16,969 nt of DNA from an uncultured Eubacteriales bacterium (GCA_900321505.1 ONWK01000192.1:1-16969); one strand, 5' to 3'. Positions 6,470 through 14,800 are shown, numbered from the stretch's first letter. Notes: a model not told the origin generated them from the letters alone. Made by a program: numbers and translations.

Positions 6470-8224
6470 ATGGCAAGAACAACTGAATGGCATATGCATG
6501 CCTTCCGGGCGGATTTCCGGGAAATAGGGCAAAGACTGGGTATAGATCCGGTCATGGCAAGGATACTGGTTAACCGGGGACAGGATACTCCGGAAAAACA
6601 GGAGAAGTATCTCTACGGAACACTTTCCGATATCCCGGATCCGAAGCTGCTTAAAAACTGTGAAGCAGCTGCAGCGATACTGGCGGATAAGATCAGGGAA
6701 GGAAAGAAGATACGTATCATTTCCGACTATGACGTGGACGGAGTCACCTCCTGCTACGTACTGATGAAGGCGCTGAAGAGACTTGGCGCAGATGTGAGCT
6801 ATGATATACCCGACAGGGTAAGGGACGGCTATGGAATGAACGTGCGTCTTGTTGAGGCTGCGGCTAAGGACGGCGTGGATACCATACTCACGGCAGATAA
6901 CGGCACAGCTGCCTTCGATGCGGTGAACAGGGCGAAGGAACTGGGCATGACGGTGGTGGTAACCGACCATCATCAGGTTCAGGAGCTGCTGCCCGGTGCG
7001 GATGTGATCGTGAATCCGTGGCAGCCCGGTGATCCTTATCCTTTCAAGGATATCTGCGGGGTTGAGGTGGCCTATAAGCTGATGCAGGTGGTATCGGAGC
7101 AGATGGGCAGGCCCATGGAGCCGGGGTATCTGGTGGAATTCGTCGCACTGGGTACGGTATGCGATGTAATGCCGATCACGGACGAGAACCGCATCGTGGT
7201 CAGAGAAGGAATGCTGACAATGCCGGAGACCGGATGCCTTGGCCTCAGGGCGCTGCTTTCCGCTGCAGGGCTGCTTGACGGGAAAAAGATAACCGCCTAT
7301 CACCTGGGCTTTATCATAGGGCCCTGCATCAATTCCGAGGGACGTCTGAACTCCGCTATGGAGGCCATGAAGCTGCTGATGACGGAGGATGCGAAGGAGG
7401 CGGACCGGCTGGCGGAGGAAATGAAGGAGCTTAACGAAAGCCGTAAGACCGCTACAAGAGAAGGGGTTGAATGGGCAGCGGGCTTCCTTGAGGAATCGGG
7501 TACGGCGGAGAGAGATCACGTGATAGTCCTGCTCATCCCGGGCCTGCACGAATCACTGGCAGGTATAGTTGCCGGAAGGCTAAGGGAGAGATATTACCGT
7601 CCGGTGATAGTCTTTACCGAATCGGAAGACAATCCGGAGCTGCTTAAGGGCTCCGGAAGATCCATACCTGAATATAATATGTTTGAAGCTCTTTCGGCTG
7701 TATCGGAGCTGCTGGAACGCTTCGGAGGCCATAAAATGGCTGCGGGACTGACCATTAAGAGGGATGTCCTGTATACGCTGATGGACAGGCTCAATGCTGC
7801 GGACGGACTGACCGAGGACCAGCTGGTGGAAAAGGTTTACCTGGATGTTCCCATGCCGGTTTCCTACGTTACGCTTGACCTCGCGGAGCAGCTGGAGCAG
7901 CTGGAGCCCTTCGGAAACGGTAATCCAAAACCCATGTTTGCCGAGCGGGGACTGGCTGTCCGGAATATAAGACGTATGGGAAAGGACGGCGCAACCTTAA
8001 GGCTTCAGCTTGAGAATAAGGACGGAAACCGTTCGGAGGTAATAGCATTTCAGGGAGAAGAACTCTTTCAGGACATAAAAATATGGTCTGGAGAAAAAGA
8101 ATGTGATACAATAAAGGATATTGTAAAAATAGACCTGATGTATCAGGTTTCGGTAAATGAATTCCGGGGAGAACGAAAACCGGAGTGCAGGCTGGTATAC
8201 TATAGGAAAAGCACGGAGGAGTAA
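6470..8224 (+). CDS. recJ: Single-stranded-DNA-specific exonuclease RecJ
   Basis: A 5'-to-3' single-strand DNA exonuclease used in recombinational and mismatch repair, acting with a RecQ-type helicase and single-strand-binding protein. The 584 residues are close to the E. coli length. DHH phosphoesterase metal-site motifs are all visible: DYDVDG (86-91), TADNG (141-145), TDHH (165-168) and ALGTVCDVMPI (226-236). Then come IGPCINSEGRLN (283-294), GIVAGRLRERYYRP (365-378) and the DHHA1 motif GSGRS...FGGH (395-421). The C-terminal part from about 440 fits the OB-like nucleic-acid-binding domain. AAAGGAG (6457-6463) lies 6 nt before the ATG. The stop codon is 1 nt from the apt start, so the two genes are translationally close. 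Start and identity are both secure. Confidence 0.96.
   Translation: MARTTEWHMHAFRADFREIGQRLGIDPVMARILVNRGQDTPEKQEKYLYGTLSDIPDPKLLKNCEAAAAILADKIREGKKIRIISDYDVDGVTSCYVLMKALKRLGADVSYDIPDRVRDGYGMNVRLVEAAAKDGVDTILTADNGTAAFDAVNRAKELGMTVVVTDHHQVQELLPGADVIVNPWQPGDPYPFKDICGVEVAYKLMQVVSEQMGRPMEPGYLVEFVALGTVCDVMPITDENRIVVREGMLTMPETGCLGLRALLSAAGLLDGKKITAYHLGFIIGPCINSEGRLNSAMEAMKLLMTEDAKEADRLAEEMKELNESRKTATREGVEWAAGFLEESGTAERDHVIVLLIPGLHESLAGIVAGRLRERYYRPVIVFTESEDNPELLKGSGRSIPEYNMFEALSAVSELLERFGGHKMAAGLTIKRDVLYTLMDRLNAADGLTEDQLVEKVYLDVPMPVSYVTLDLAEQLEQLEPFGNGNPKPMFAERGLAVRNIRRMGKDGATLRLQLENKDGNRSEVIAFQGEELFQDIKIWSGEKECDTIKDIVKIDLMYQVSVNEFRGERKPECRLVYYRKSTEE
8215..8221 (+). promoter_or_regulatory. Ribosome binding site fixing the apt start
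   Basis: GGAGGAG at the very end of recJ lies 4 nt before the ATG at 8226. The same frame is open upstream to 8157, but the extra 23 residues overlap recJ and match nothing in the Apt family, which starts close to KELKEYVISIPDFP. Confidence 0.7.
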
Positions 8225-8225
8225 T

Positions 8226-8750
8226 ATGAAAGAGCTGAAGGAGTATGTGATCAGTATACCCGATTTTCCCAAGAAGGGAATAATATTCAGGGATGTTACC
8301 GGAGTACTTGAAGACCCGGACGGATACAGGGCCGCAGTCGATGCCCTTGCCGAAAAGCTTGAAGGAGTGGAATTTGATATGCTCGCAGGTGTCGAGGCAA
8401 GAGGTTTCCTTTTTGCTTCAACGCTGGCATACAATATGCATAAGGGAGTGCTCCTGATACGCAAGAAGGGTAAGCTTCCCAGAAAAACACTGGAAAAATC
8501 CTATGACCTGGAGTATGGATCGGCAACCATTGAGATCCATGAGGAATCGGTAAAGCCGGGAATGAAGGTGGTCCTTGTGGATGATCTTCTGGCAACTGGA
8601 GGTTCACTCTCCGCAGCCGCGAGCCTTGTTGAAATGGCAGGCGGTGAGGTGGTTAAGATCATCGCGCTCATGGAGCTGGTGGATCTTAAGGGCCGGGAGG
8701 TTCTTGGAAAATATGATTTTGAAAGCATCCTGAAATACGAGGGTGAGTAA
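8226..8750 (+). CDS. apt: Adenine phosphoribosyltransferase
   Basis: Cytoplasmic salvage enzyme converting adenine plus PRPP to AMP and pyrophosphate. The 174-residue length is typical of bacterial Apt. Landmarks: IPDFPKKGIIFRDVT (11-25), the VEARGF base-binding region (56-61), the flexible loop RKKGKLPRKTLEKSYDLEYG (79-98), and the PRPP-binding motif VVLVDDLLATGGS (115-127). The motif has Ser where many homologues have Thr at the end, a conservative change. The gene starts 1 nt after the recJ stop, so it is co-transcribed. Its position just before the alarmone enzyme gene joins purine salvage to (p)ppGpp metabolism, an arrangement conserved across Firmicutes. Confidence 0.96.
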   Translation: MKELKEYVISIPDFPKKGIIFRDVTGVLEDPDGYRAAVDALAEKLEGVEFDMLAGVEARGFLFASTLAYNMHKGVLLIRKKGKLPRKTLEKSYDLEYGSATIEIHEESVKPGMKVVLVDDLLATGGSLSAAASLVEMAGGEVVKIIALMELVDLKGREVLGKYDFESILKYEGE

Positions 8751-8783
8751 AGCCATGGCTTAGGTTCCGAAACGCGATCATCA

Positions 8784-8813
8784 GCTGGGGGCAAAATACC
8801 TTTTGACCCCAGC
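8784..8813 (+). other. Hairpin between apt and rel without a U-tract
   Basis: GCTGGGG (8784-8790) pairs with CCCCAGC (8807-8813). After a single G/A mismatch, CAAAA (8792-8796) pairs with TTTTG (8801-8805) around loop TACC. That makes 12 pairs in all. What follows is ATCATAAATATAAG, not a T run, so it is not a standard intrinsic terminator. It could mark RNA processing, block 3' decay of the recJ-apt message, or control rel expression. The rest of the 102-nt gap shows only the 10-base palindrome AGCCATGGCT (8751-8760) and the rel ribosome binding site. Confidence 0.45.
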
Positions 8814-8852
8814 ATCATAAATATAAGAGCGGGATAGAAAGGAGGGAGAGAT

Positions 8853-11126
8853 ATGTCGGATCAGAGAATTAAGATTGAAAAGACCGAGGAAAAGGATGTG
8901 CTTGCAACACCGGCGGATTTTACGCCACCGGAGGAGCTGTATCAGGAGCTTATCCGTAAGATCCGCCTTTATCACCCTTCGGATGATTTCTCTTTGATAG
9001 AGAAGGCATATCATGTGGCGGACGACGCCCATCAGGGACAGAAACGTAAATCGGGTGAACCCTATATCATTCATCCGATCTGTGTTGCCATCATCCTTGC
9101 AGAGCTGGAGATGGATAAGGAGACCATAATTGCAGGACTTCTGCACGACGTTGTGGAAGATACTGCGATGACCAAGGAAGAGGTGGCAAAGGAATTCTCG
9201 GATGAGGTGGCGCTTCTTGTGGACGGCGTTACAAAGCTGACCCAGTTGAACCTGTCCCAGGATAAGATCGAGATCCAGGCGGAGAACCTTCGTAAAATGT
9301 TCCTCGCCATGGCAAAGGATATCCGGGTTATCATCATCAAGCTGGCTGACCGTCTGCACAATCTGAGAACTCTGCAGTACCAGTCACCGGCAAAACAGAT
9401 CGAGAAATCCCGCGAGACCATGGATATCTATGCTCCGCTGGCTCACAGGCTGGGTATATCCAAGATCAAGATCGAGCTGGATGACCTCTGCATGCAGTAT
9501 CTGTATCCGGATGTTTATAAGGATCTGAAGCTGAAGATCGATGAGCGGCTGACCGAGCGTGAGGATTTCATCCATCAGATGGTGGATGAAGTGCGCGAGT
9601 ATATAAAGGAAGCCGGTATCGAGGCGGAGATCGACGGCCGCGTGAAGCATATTTTCAGTATATTCAAGAAGATGAAGACCCAGGACAAGACCCTGGATCA
9701 GATCTACGATATCTTTGCGCTGCGCATCAAGGTGGAAACTGTAAGGGACTGCTACGCCGCGCTGGGTATCATCCATGAGAAATACAAGCCTATACCGGGA
9801 CGTTTCAAGGATTATATCGCCATGCCCAAGGCGAATATGTACCAGTCTCTTCATACCACGCTTATCGGGCGTGAGGGACGGCCCTTTGAGATCCAGATCC
9901 GTACCTATGAAATGCACCGTACTGCGGAATACGGTATCGCGGCGCACTGGAAATATAAGGAGGGCGGCCCGAAGAATGTCACCCGCGAGGAGGAGAAGCT
10001 GAACTGGCTCCGTGAGATCCTGGAGTGGCAGAACGAGACCGAGGACAATAAGGAATTCATGAATGTAGTAAAGACCGACCTGGATCTTTTCACCGATCAG
10101 GTTTATGTCTTTACGCCTGCCGGAGATGTGAAGACCCTTCCAAAGGGCTCCACGACCATAGATTTCGCATATCTTATCCACACCACCGTGGGAAATACCA
10201 TGGTGGGCGCCCGCATCAACGGAAGCATGGTTCCCATAGAGACGCAGCTTACCAGCGGAGACCGGGTGGAGATCATCACCTCGGGGAATTCCAAGGGACC
10301 CAGCCAGGACTGGCTGAAGATAGTCCGGAGCTCCCAGGCCAGGACAAAGATCAATCAATGGTTCAGGCAGGAGCATAAGGCCGATAATATCCAGAAGGGT
10401 AAGGCTGCCATAGAAGATTACTGCAAGTCGAAGAATCTTAACCTTTCGGAGCTGCTTACTCCGGAGCTGATGGCGCTTACGCTCAAAAAGTATAATTTCC
10501 CGGACTGGGACAGCCTGATGGCTGCCGTGGGACACGGCGGTATCAAGGAAGGCCAGATAGTAAACCGTCTGCAGGATGAGAGAAGCCGTCTTCTTGATAA
10601 GGATAAGACGGATGAAGAAGTTGTATCCGAGATACGGAGAGGAAGACACATATACGAGATACCCAGAGGAGGCATCAAGGTTCAGGGTATCCATGACGTT
10701 GCAGTGAGATTCTCCAAATGCTGTTCACCCGTACCGGGAGATGAGATAGTAGGATTTATCACACGGGGAAGGGGCGTATCCATTCACCGTACCGACTGTA
10801 TCAATATACTCTGTATGGATGAATCCGACCGTACGAGGCTGATCGATGCTGAATGGGCAGAGGGCGCCGATTCATCGGCACAGGCCGAGTATCTTACCGA
10901 GATAAATATCTACGCCTCCGGAAGACAGGGGGTTGTGTATGATATTTCCAAGATCTTTAATGAGGCCGAGGTTGCGATAAAGGGTATGACCGTCAGGACA
11001 TCCAAGCAGGGGAAGATCACCATTTCCATGCAGTTCGGAGTACATTCCAAGGATCAGCTGGCCCATCTTACGGCGAAGATACGGAATGTGGAAGGTATCA
11101 TAGACATAGAGCGTACAACCGGCTGA
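8853..11126 (+). CDS. rel: Bifunctional (p)ppGpp synthetase/hydrolase (RelA/SpoT family)
   Basis: Makes and degrades the stringent-response alarmone (p)ppGpp. The long 757-residue form has all domains. The hydrolase HD domain has His60, His74, HD at 98-99 and ED at 102-103, followed by KLADRLHNLRTL. The synthetase domain holds RFKD (317-320), MPKANMYQSLHTTLIG (324-339) and AEYGIAAHWKYKEG (358-371). The TGS domain spans about 411-476 (VYVFTPAGDVKTLPKGSTTIDFAY). A cysteine-containing region with FSKCCSPVPGD lies near 630-665, and a C-terminal ACT domain from about 680. The intact HD site and the RFKD form (rather than the acidic form of monofunctional RelA) indicate both activities. AAAGGAGGG lies 7 nt before the ATG. 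It is expected to respond to uncharged tRNA on ribosomes; hisS and aspS lie downstream. Confidence 0.97.
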   Translation: MSDQRIKIEKTEEKDVLATPADFTPPEELYQELIRKIRLYHPSDDFSLIEKAYHVADDAHQGQKRKSGEPYIIHPICVAIILAELEMDKETIIAGLLHDVVEDTAMTKEEVAKEFSDEVALLVDGVTKLTQLNLSQDKIEIQAENLRKMFLAMAKDIRVIIIKLADRLHNLRTLQYQSPAKQIEKSRETMDIYAPLAHRLGISKIKIELDDLCMQYLYPDVYKDLKLKIDERLTEREDFIHQMVDEVREYIKEAGIEAEIDGRVKHIFSIFKKMKTQDKTLDQIYDIFALRIKVETVRDCYAALGIIHEKYKPIPGRFKDYIAMPKANMYQSLHTTLIGREGRPFEIQIRTYEMHRTAEYGIAAHWKYKEGGPKNVTREEEKLNWLREILEWQNETEDNKEFMNVVKTDLDLFTDQVYVFTPAGDVKTLPKGSTTIDFAYLIHTTVGNTMVGARINGSMVPIETQLTSGDRVEIITSGNSKGPSQDWLKIVRSSQARTKINQWFRQEHKADNIQKGKAAIEDYCKSKNLNLSELLTPELMALTLKKYNFPDWDSLMAAVGHGGIKEGQIVNRLQDERSRLLDKDKTDEEVVSEIRRGRHIYEIPRGGIKVQGIHDVAVRFSKCCSPVPGDEIVGFITRGRGVSIHRTDCINILCMDESDRTRLIDAEWAEGADSSAQAEYLTEINIYASGRQGVVYDISKIFNEAEVAIKGMTVRTSKQGKITISMQFGVHSKDQLAHLTAKIRNVEGIIDIERTTG

Positions 11127-11278
11127 CGCAGCTGCTGCATATCATCCTGAGGCAATGAGGTGACCGGAGGATCCTGCGCCTTAGTCAGGGAATGTGATAT
11201 GCACGGGAGGAAAGCGGTCGGTCCGCAGCAATAGTAACAGCATGCCCGTTACCCAGGAACAGGTTAAGAACGGGTATG
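11123..11278 (+). other. Candidate structured RNA leader between rel and the metallo-hydrolase gene
   Basis: This gap has no plausible gene but several complementary blocks. CTGA/CGCAG (11123-11131) pairs with CTGCG (11174-11178) and TCAG (11185-11188), and encloses ATCCT (11144-11148) with AGGAT (11168-11172). A GCGG/CCGC hairpin sits at 11214-11226. A 10-bp stem joins 11241-11250 to 11269-11278 with one G-U pair and an 18-nt loop. The CCCGT of that stem (11245-11249) could instead pair with ACGGG (11203-11207), so two exclusive folds are possible. I recognise no known riboswitch. Function and even expression are inference. Confidence 0.3.
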
Positions 11279-11290
11279 ACTATACAATAT

Positions 11291-11296
11291 GAGGAA
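11291..11296 (+). promoter_or_regulatory. Ribosome binding site fixing the metallo-hydrolase start
   Basis: GAGGAA lies 6 nt before the ATG at 11303. The earlier in-frame ATG at 11276 sits in the 3' arm of the predicted stem and has no such site. The extra nine residues it would add lack similarity to the family. Confidence 0.6.
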
Positions 11297-11302
11297 CAAC
11301 CT

Positions 11303-11938
11303 ATGAGCGAGTTAAATATCATTTCTGCAGTCCTTGGACCGGTGGCTACCAACTGCTATACGGTTCATCATGTACAGACCAAGGATGCGGTGATCATAGA
11401 TCCCGCCGAGAGCGGTGAGCATATCGTGAAAATGATAGAGGAGCAGGGCCTGATCCTCAGAGCCATCCTTCTTACCCACGGACATTTCGACCACTGCATG
11501 GCGGTTCCGCGCCTGAAGAAGGAGTATCCTGAGGTTCCGGTCATCATCGGGGAAAAGGATGCATCCTTCCTTGAGAGTCCGGAGCTGAACCTGGCAGAAC
11601 CCTTTATCGGTTCCGATTTCAGCATTAAGGCGGACCGTACCGTAAAGGACGGGGAGGTTCTGGAATTTCTGGGAACAAAGATCGAATGCATAGAGGTTTC
11701 AGGTCATACTCCCGGCGGCATTTGCTACTATTTCCCGGAGGAACATCTTCTTTTTGACGGAGACACCCTGTTCCGAGGAAGCATAGGACGTTCGGATTTC
11801 CCCGGCGGAAACAGCGGGGAGCTGCTGCGCGGCATAGAAAAGAAGCTTCTGACACTGCCCGAGGAGACTCTGGTCTTCCCGGGACATGACGACCCGACTA
11901 CCATTCAGCGGGAGATCGCGGATAACATGTATTTCTGA
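11303..11938 (+). CDS. Metallo-beta-lactamase-fold hydrolase (glyoxalase II-like, YcbL type)
   Basis: A small soluble hydrolase of 211 residues with a two-metal site. Metal ligands in order: THGHFDH (58-64, giving His59, His61, Asp63, His64), His135 in SGHTPGG, Asp154 in FDGDTLF, and His195 in FPGHDDPTT. The opening GPVATNCY (12-19) and the segment GSIGRSDFPGG (159-169) are characteristic of stand-alone YcbL/GloB-like proteins that lack the larger glyoxalase II C-terminal domain. The substrate cannot be read from sequence; a thioester such as S-lactoylglutathione or a bacterial thiol equivalent is the family suggestion. It is preceded by the candidate structured leader and followed by hemZ after 96 nt. 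The fold is certain, the reaction is not. Confidence 0.9.
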   Translation: MSELNIISAVLGPVATNCYTVHHVQTKDAVIIDPAESGEHIVKMIEEQGLILRAILLTHGHFDHCMAVPRLKKEYPEVPVIIGEKDASFLESPELNLAEPFIGSDFSIKADRTVKDGEVLEFLGTKIECIEVSGHTPGGICYYFPEEHLLFDGDTLFRGSIGRSDFPGGNSGELLRGIEKKLLTLPEETLVFPGHDDPTTIQREIADNMYF

Positions 11939-11946
11939 CCGTAAAA

Positions 11947-11981
11947 GCTCCGGCCATAATGCAGAGATCGTCGTCCGGAGC
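11947..11981 (+). other. GC-rich inverted repeat before hemZ
   Basis: GCTCCGG (11947-11953) and CCGGAGC (11975-11981) form seven perfect pairs around a 21-nt loop, 8 nt after the metallo-hydrolase stop. No T run follows, so it is a weak terminator candidate at best. The rest of the 96-nt gap shows no clear promoter, only the AAGGAAAA ribosome binding site of hemZ at 12021-12028. Confidence 0.35.
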
Positions 11982-12034
11982 GCAGGGTGCTGAACAGTTA
12001 CCTGTAATCATTTATGCGATAAGGAAAAGACAGT

Positions 12035-13525
12035 ATGATCCTTCTGGTAGAAAATGACACATCCTATACAAATGATCTCCGTGCCATGCTCCAGGCCTTC
12101 TATTCCGGAGAACGGATCACCGGAGTTTCACCGAATCAGGTGGCAGATTACAACCGGGAGCTTTTCAGCGAATTCCGGTTTGTTTTTACTGCGCTTTTTA
12201 TGGAGAAGCATACCCGCCTCAGACTTGAGGAGGGAGGAAAGGTTGTTTTTACCGCTTATATCAACGGGGATTATGAGGAAAAGTCCCGTTTCAGGAATAA
12301 GCTGAAGCTGGCGGCCTACAGGCTGCTCTGTGAATATACCGGAAGAGAGCTTCCCTGGGGAAGCCTTACGGGAATGAGGCCTACCAAGATCGCCACCAAA
12401 GCGCTGGCAGACGGGCTTCAGAGGGATGAAATCATAGACGGATATATGGAAGCATATATGGTTTCCGAGGAAAAGGCCGCTCTTGCAGTGGATGTGGCGG
12501 AGCGTGAGCAGGAGATCCTTTCATCGGTGGATCCGGTCACGGATTACTGCCTCTATGTGGGGATACCCTTCTGTCCCAGCCGCTGTCTTTACTGTTCATT
12601 TACCTCATATCCCATAGATATGTACAGGGATGCGATAGCGGAATATCTGGACTGCCTGATAAGGGAGCTGCAGATCATTTCCTTTATAAACCGGAAAAGA
12701 CGTCTTGTAAGCATATATATCGGAGGCGGAACGCCCACATCCCTGGATGCGGGACATCTGGACCAGCTGCTGGCGGCCATAGAAGCGAATTTCGATCTGT
12801 CCAACCTTCGTGAATATACGGTGGAAGCTGGCAGGCCGGACAGCCTTACGAGAGATAAGCTGATGGCGCTGAAGAGACACAAGGTGAGCCGCATCAGCAT
12901 CAATCCCCAGACAATGAGAGACAGGACGCTTCAGCTTATCGGGAGGGCCCATACCTCGGACGATGTGATGAGGGCCTTCCGTATGGCAAGAGAGGTCGGA
13001 GATTACCACATCAATATGGATCTTATCGCAGGACTTCCGGAGGAAACTGCGGATGACATGCGTTATACTCTCGGCGTTATCGAGAAGCTGCAGCCGGACA
13101 GCCTTACGGTGCATTCGCTTGCGGTAAAAAGGGCGTCCGAGCTGAAGAATCAGCCTGAAATGATCACGAAGACCGTTCATAAGGATACGGACAGGATGCT
13201 GCGGCTGGCGGATGTTTCCGCACGCAAGATGGGGCTTACCCCATATTATCTGTACCGTCAGAAGAACATTTCCGGGAATCTCGAAAATGTGGGTTATGCG
13301 AAGAAGCCCTGTATTTATAATGTGCTGATCATAGAGGAGAAGGTGGATATATTTGCCGCGGGAGCGGGCTCGGTCACCAGAGTCCTCAGGATGGATCCGG
13401 AGACCGGCGATGTGACGGGCATCGACAGGGCGGAGGATGTGAAGAATATCGATCAGTATCTTCAGCGGATCGAGGAAATGATAGAGAGAAAGAGAACCGC
13501 GGTTGAGCACGAGCTGAGGTTCTGA
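12035..13525 (+). CDS. hemZ: HemZ, coproporphyrinogen dehydrogenase-like radical SAM protein
   Basis: A 496-residue protein matching the length of Bacillus HemZ. The N-terminal region of about 165 residues, with YTGRELPWGSLTGMRPTKI near 100-118, is typical of HemZ and absent from the shorter HemW. The radical SAM motif CPSRCLYC gives Cys180, Cys184 and Cys187, followed by IYIGGGTPTSL and VEAGRPDS. The C-terminal part holds YYLYRQKNISGNLENVGY, also a family hallmark. HemZ has been linked to oxygen-independent conversion of coproporphyrinogen III in heme synthesis, but many anaerobes carrying it lack a heme pathway, and no other heme gene is seen here. The catalytic role is therefore uncertain. 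AAGGAAAA lies 6 nt before the ATG, a weaker site than its neighbours have. hisS follows after 24 nt, so the two are probably co-transcribed. Confidence 0.9.
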   Translation: MILLVENDTSYTNDLRAMLQAFYSGERITGVSPNQVADYNRELFSEFRFVFTALFMEKHTRLRLEEGGKVVFTAYINGDYEEKSRFRNKLKLAAYRLLCEYTGRELPWGSLTGMRPTKIATKALADGLQRDEIIDGYMEAYMVSEEKAALAVDVAEREQEILSSVDPVTDYCLYVGIPFCPSRCLYCSFTSYPIDMYRDAIAEYLDCLIRELQIISFINRKRRLVSIYIGGGTPTSLDAGHLDQLLAAIEANFDLSNLREYTVEAGRPDSLTRDKLMALKRHKVSRISINPQTMRDRTLQLIGRAHTSDDVMRAFRMAREVGDYHINMDLIAGLPEETADDMRYTLGVIEKLQPDSLTVHSLAVKRASELKNQPEMITKTVHKDTDRMLRLADVSARKMGLTPYYLYRQKNISGNLENVGYAKKPCIYNVLIIEEKVDIFAAGAGSVTRVLRMDPETGDVTGIDRAEDVKNIDQYLQRIEEMIERKRTAVEHELRF

Positions 13526-13549
13526 GCTTTGGATAAAAGGAGAACTTAA

Positions 13550-14800
13550 ATGGCTATGAAGAAAAAGCCGGTTACCGGCATGAAGGATATACTCCCGAGG
13601 GAGATGGAGATCAGGGATTACTGTATCGCAAAGATCAAGGAGACCTACAGAACCTTCGGCTTTACGCCTATTGAAACACCGGCGGTGGAGCATATCGAGA
13701 ATCTTTCATCCAAACAGGGCGGTGAAAATGAGAAGCTGATCTTCAAGATCTTAAAGCGCGGGGAGAAGCTGCAGCTGGAGAATGCAAAGGAGGAGCTGGA
13801 TCTTGTGGACGGCGGCCTCCGTTATGATCTTACGGTCCCGCTCTGCAGATTCTATTCCAATAACGCAAATGACCTTCCGAGTCCCTTCAAGGCGCTTCAG
13901 ATGGGTTCGGTATGGCGCGCAGACCGCCCGCAGCGCGGCAGATACCGCCAGTTCATGCAGTGTGATATCGATATTCTGGGGGAAGCCTCAAGTATTGCTG
14001 AGATAGAACTTATCCTTGCAACAACCACCCTGCTGGGTAAGCTTTCATTTAAGAATTTTACCATCCGTATAAATGACAGACGGATACTTAAGGCTATGGC
14101 TGCTTCCTGTGGCTTTGCGGAAGCGGATTATGATGCCGTTTTCATTGCCCTTGACAAGATGGATAAGATAGGGCTGGACGGCGTTCGCGAGGAACTCATT
14201 TCTGCCGGACATCCGGAAGCTTCCGTTGATAAGTATCTCGGGCTTTTTGACGGAAATGACGGAAGTACGGACAGGATAAGTCAGCTGAAGGACAGGCTTG
14301 ACGGATATCTTGATCCGGCTGTGGCGGAAGATCTTATAGGAATCATTGACAGCGTTGAGGGGGCAAAGGCGGCGGATTTCAGAATGTTTTTCGATCCCAC
14401 ACTGGTGCGCGGAATGTCGTATTACACGGGACCGATCTTCGAGATCTCCATGGATGAGTACGGCGGATCTGTAGGCGGCGGCGGAAGATACGATGAAATG
14501 ATCGGCCGTTTCACCGGACAGAACACGCCGGCTTGCGGATTCTCCATCGGCTTTGAGCGCATTATCATGCTGCTGCTGGAACAGGATTTTAAGGTTCCGG
14601 CGTCTGCAGGGAAGACGGCGTGGCTCATCGAGAAGGGGATGCCGGTGGAAAAAATGTCGGAAATCCTGGAGAAGGCAAAGGCTGAACGCGAGGCCGGAGG
14701 CACCGTTAACGTGGTTCTGATGAAAAAGAACAAGAAATTCCAGAAGGATCAGCTTGCAGCGGAAGGATATACGGAGATAAGGGAATTCTTCAGAGACTGA
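13550..14800 (+). CDS. hisS: Histidine--tRNA ligase with shortened C-terminal domain
   Basis: Cytoplasmic class II synthetase charging tRNA-His. The catalytic core is intact: motif 1 region TPAVEHIENLS (43-53), DLTVPLCR (93-100), motif 2 RADRPQRGRYRQF (123-135), the histidine-binding LVRGMSYYTG (285-294) and motif 3 ACGFSIGFER (328-337). These active-site blocks argue against the non-catalytic paralogue HisZ. The part after the core (about 355-416) is only some 60 residues, clearly shorter than the usual anticodon-binding domain of 90 or more. It lacks the usual closing block, ending instead KNKKFQKDQLAAEGYTEIREF. Total length, 416, is near normal because the middle insertion is long. AAGGAG (13537-13542) lies 7 nt before the ATG; an in-frame ATG at 13556 is a less likely start. 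No T-box leader precedes it. Identity is secure. Confidence 0.95.
   Translation: MAMKKKPVTGMKDILPREMEIRDYCIAKIKETYRTFGFTPIETPAVEHIENLSSKQGGENEKLIFKILKRGEKLQLENAKEELDLVDGGLRYDLTVPLCRFYSNNANDLPSPFKALQMGSVWRADRPQRGRYRQFMQCDIDILGEASSIAEIELILATTTLLGKLSFKNFTIRINDRRILKAMAASCGFAEADYDAVFIALDKMDKIGLDGVREELISAGHPEASVDKYLGLFDGNDGSTDRISQLKDRLDGYLDPAVAEDLIGIIDSVEGAKAADFRMFFDPTLVRGMSYYTGPIFEISMDEYGGSVGGGGRYDEMIGRFTGQNTPACGFSIGFERIIMLLLEQDFKVPASAGKTAWLIEKGMPVEKMSEILEKAKAEREAGGTVNVVLMKKNKKFQKDQLAAEGYTEIREFFRD

Noticed and set aside
6236..7549. Long open minus-strand frame (437 codons) overlapping secDF and recJ
   Set aside because: It is antisense to two firmly identified genes, has no ribosome binding site or recognisable motif, and its composition (rich in His, Arg, Leu) is that of a shadow frame.
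8803..8827. TTGACC and TATAAG as a rel promoter
   Set aside because: The spacer is only 13 nt and the -35 lies within the hairpin arm.
9384..10694. Long open minus-strand frame (436 codons) inside rel
   Set aside because: Fully antisense to a conserved gene with intact motifs; a by-product of codon bias.
11127..11302. Known riboswitch, T-box or dtd remnant in the gap after rel
   Set aside because: No T-box GGTGG-ACCGCG core, no cobalamin or c-di-GMP signature, and no dtd-like peptide in any frame; left as an unclassified candidate.
13526..13549. T-box leader for hisS as in Bacillus
   Set aside because: Only 24 nt separate hemZ and hisS, holding just a ribosome binding site.
12605..13693. 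Minus-strand open frame across hemZ and the hisS start
   Set aside because: Antisense to two real genes and without family features.
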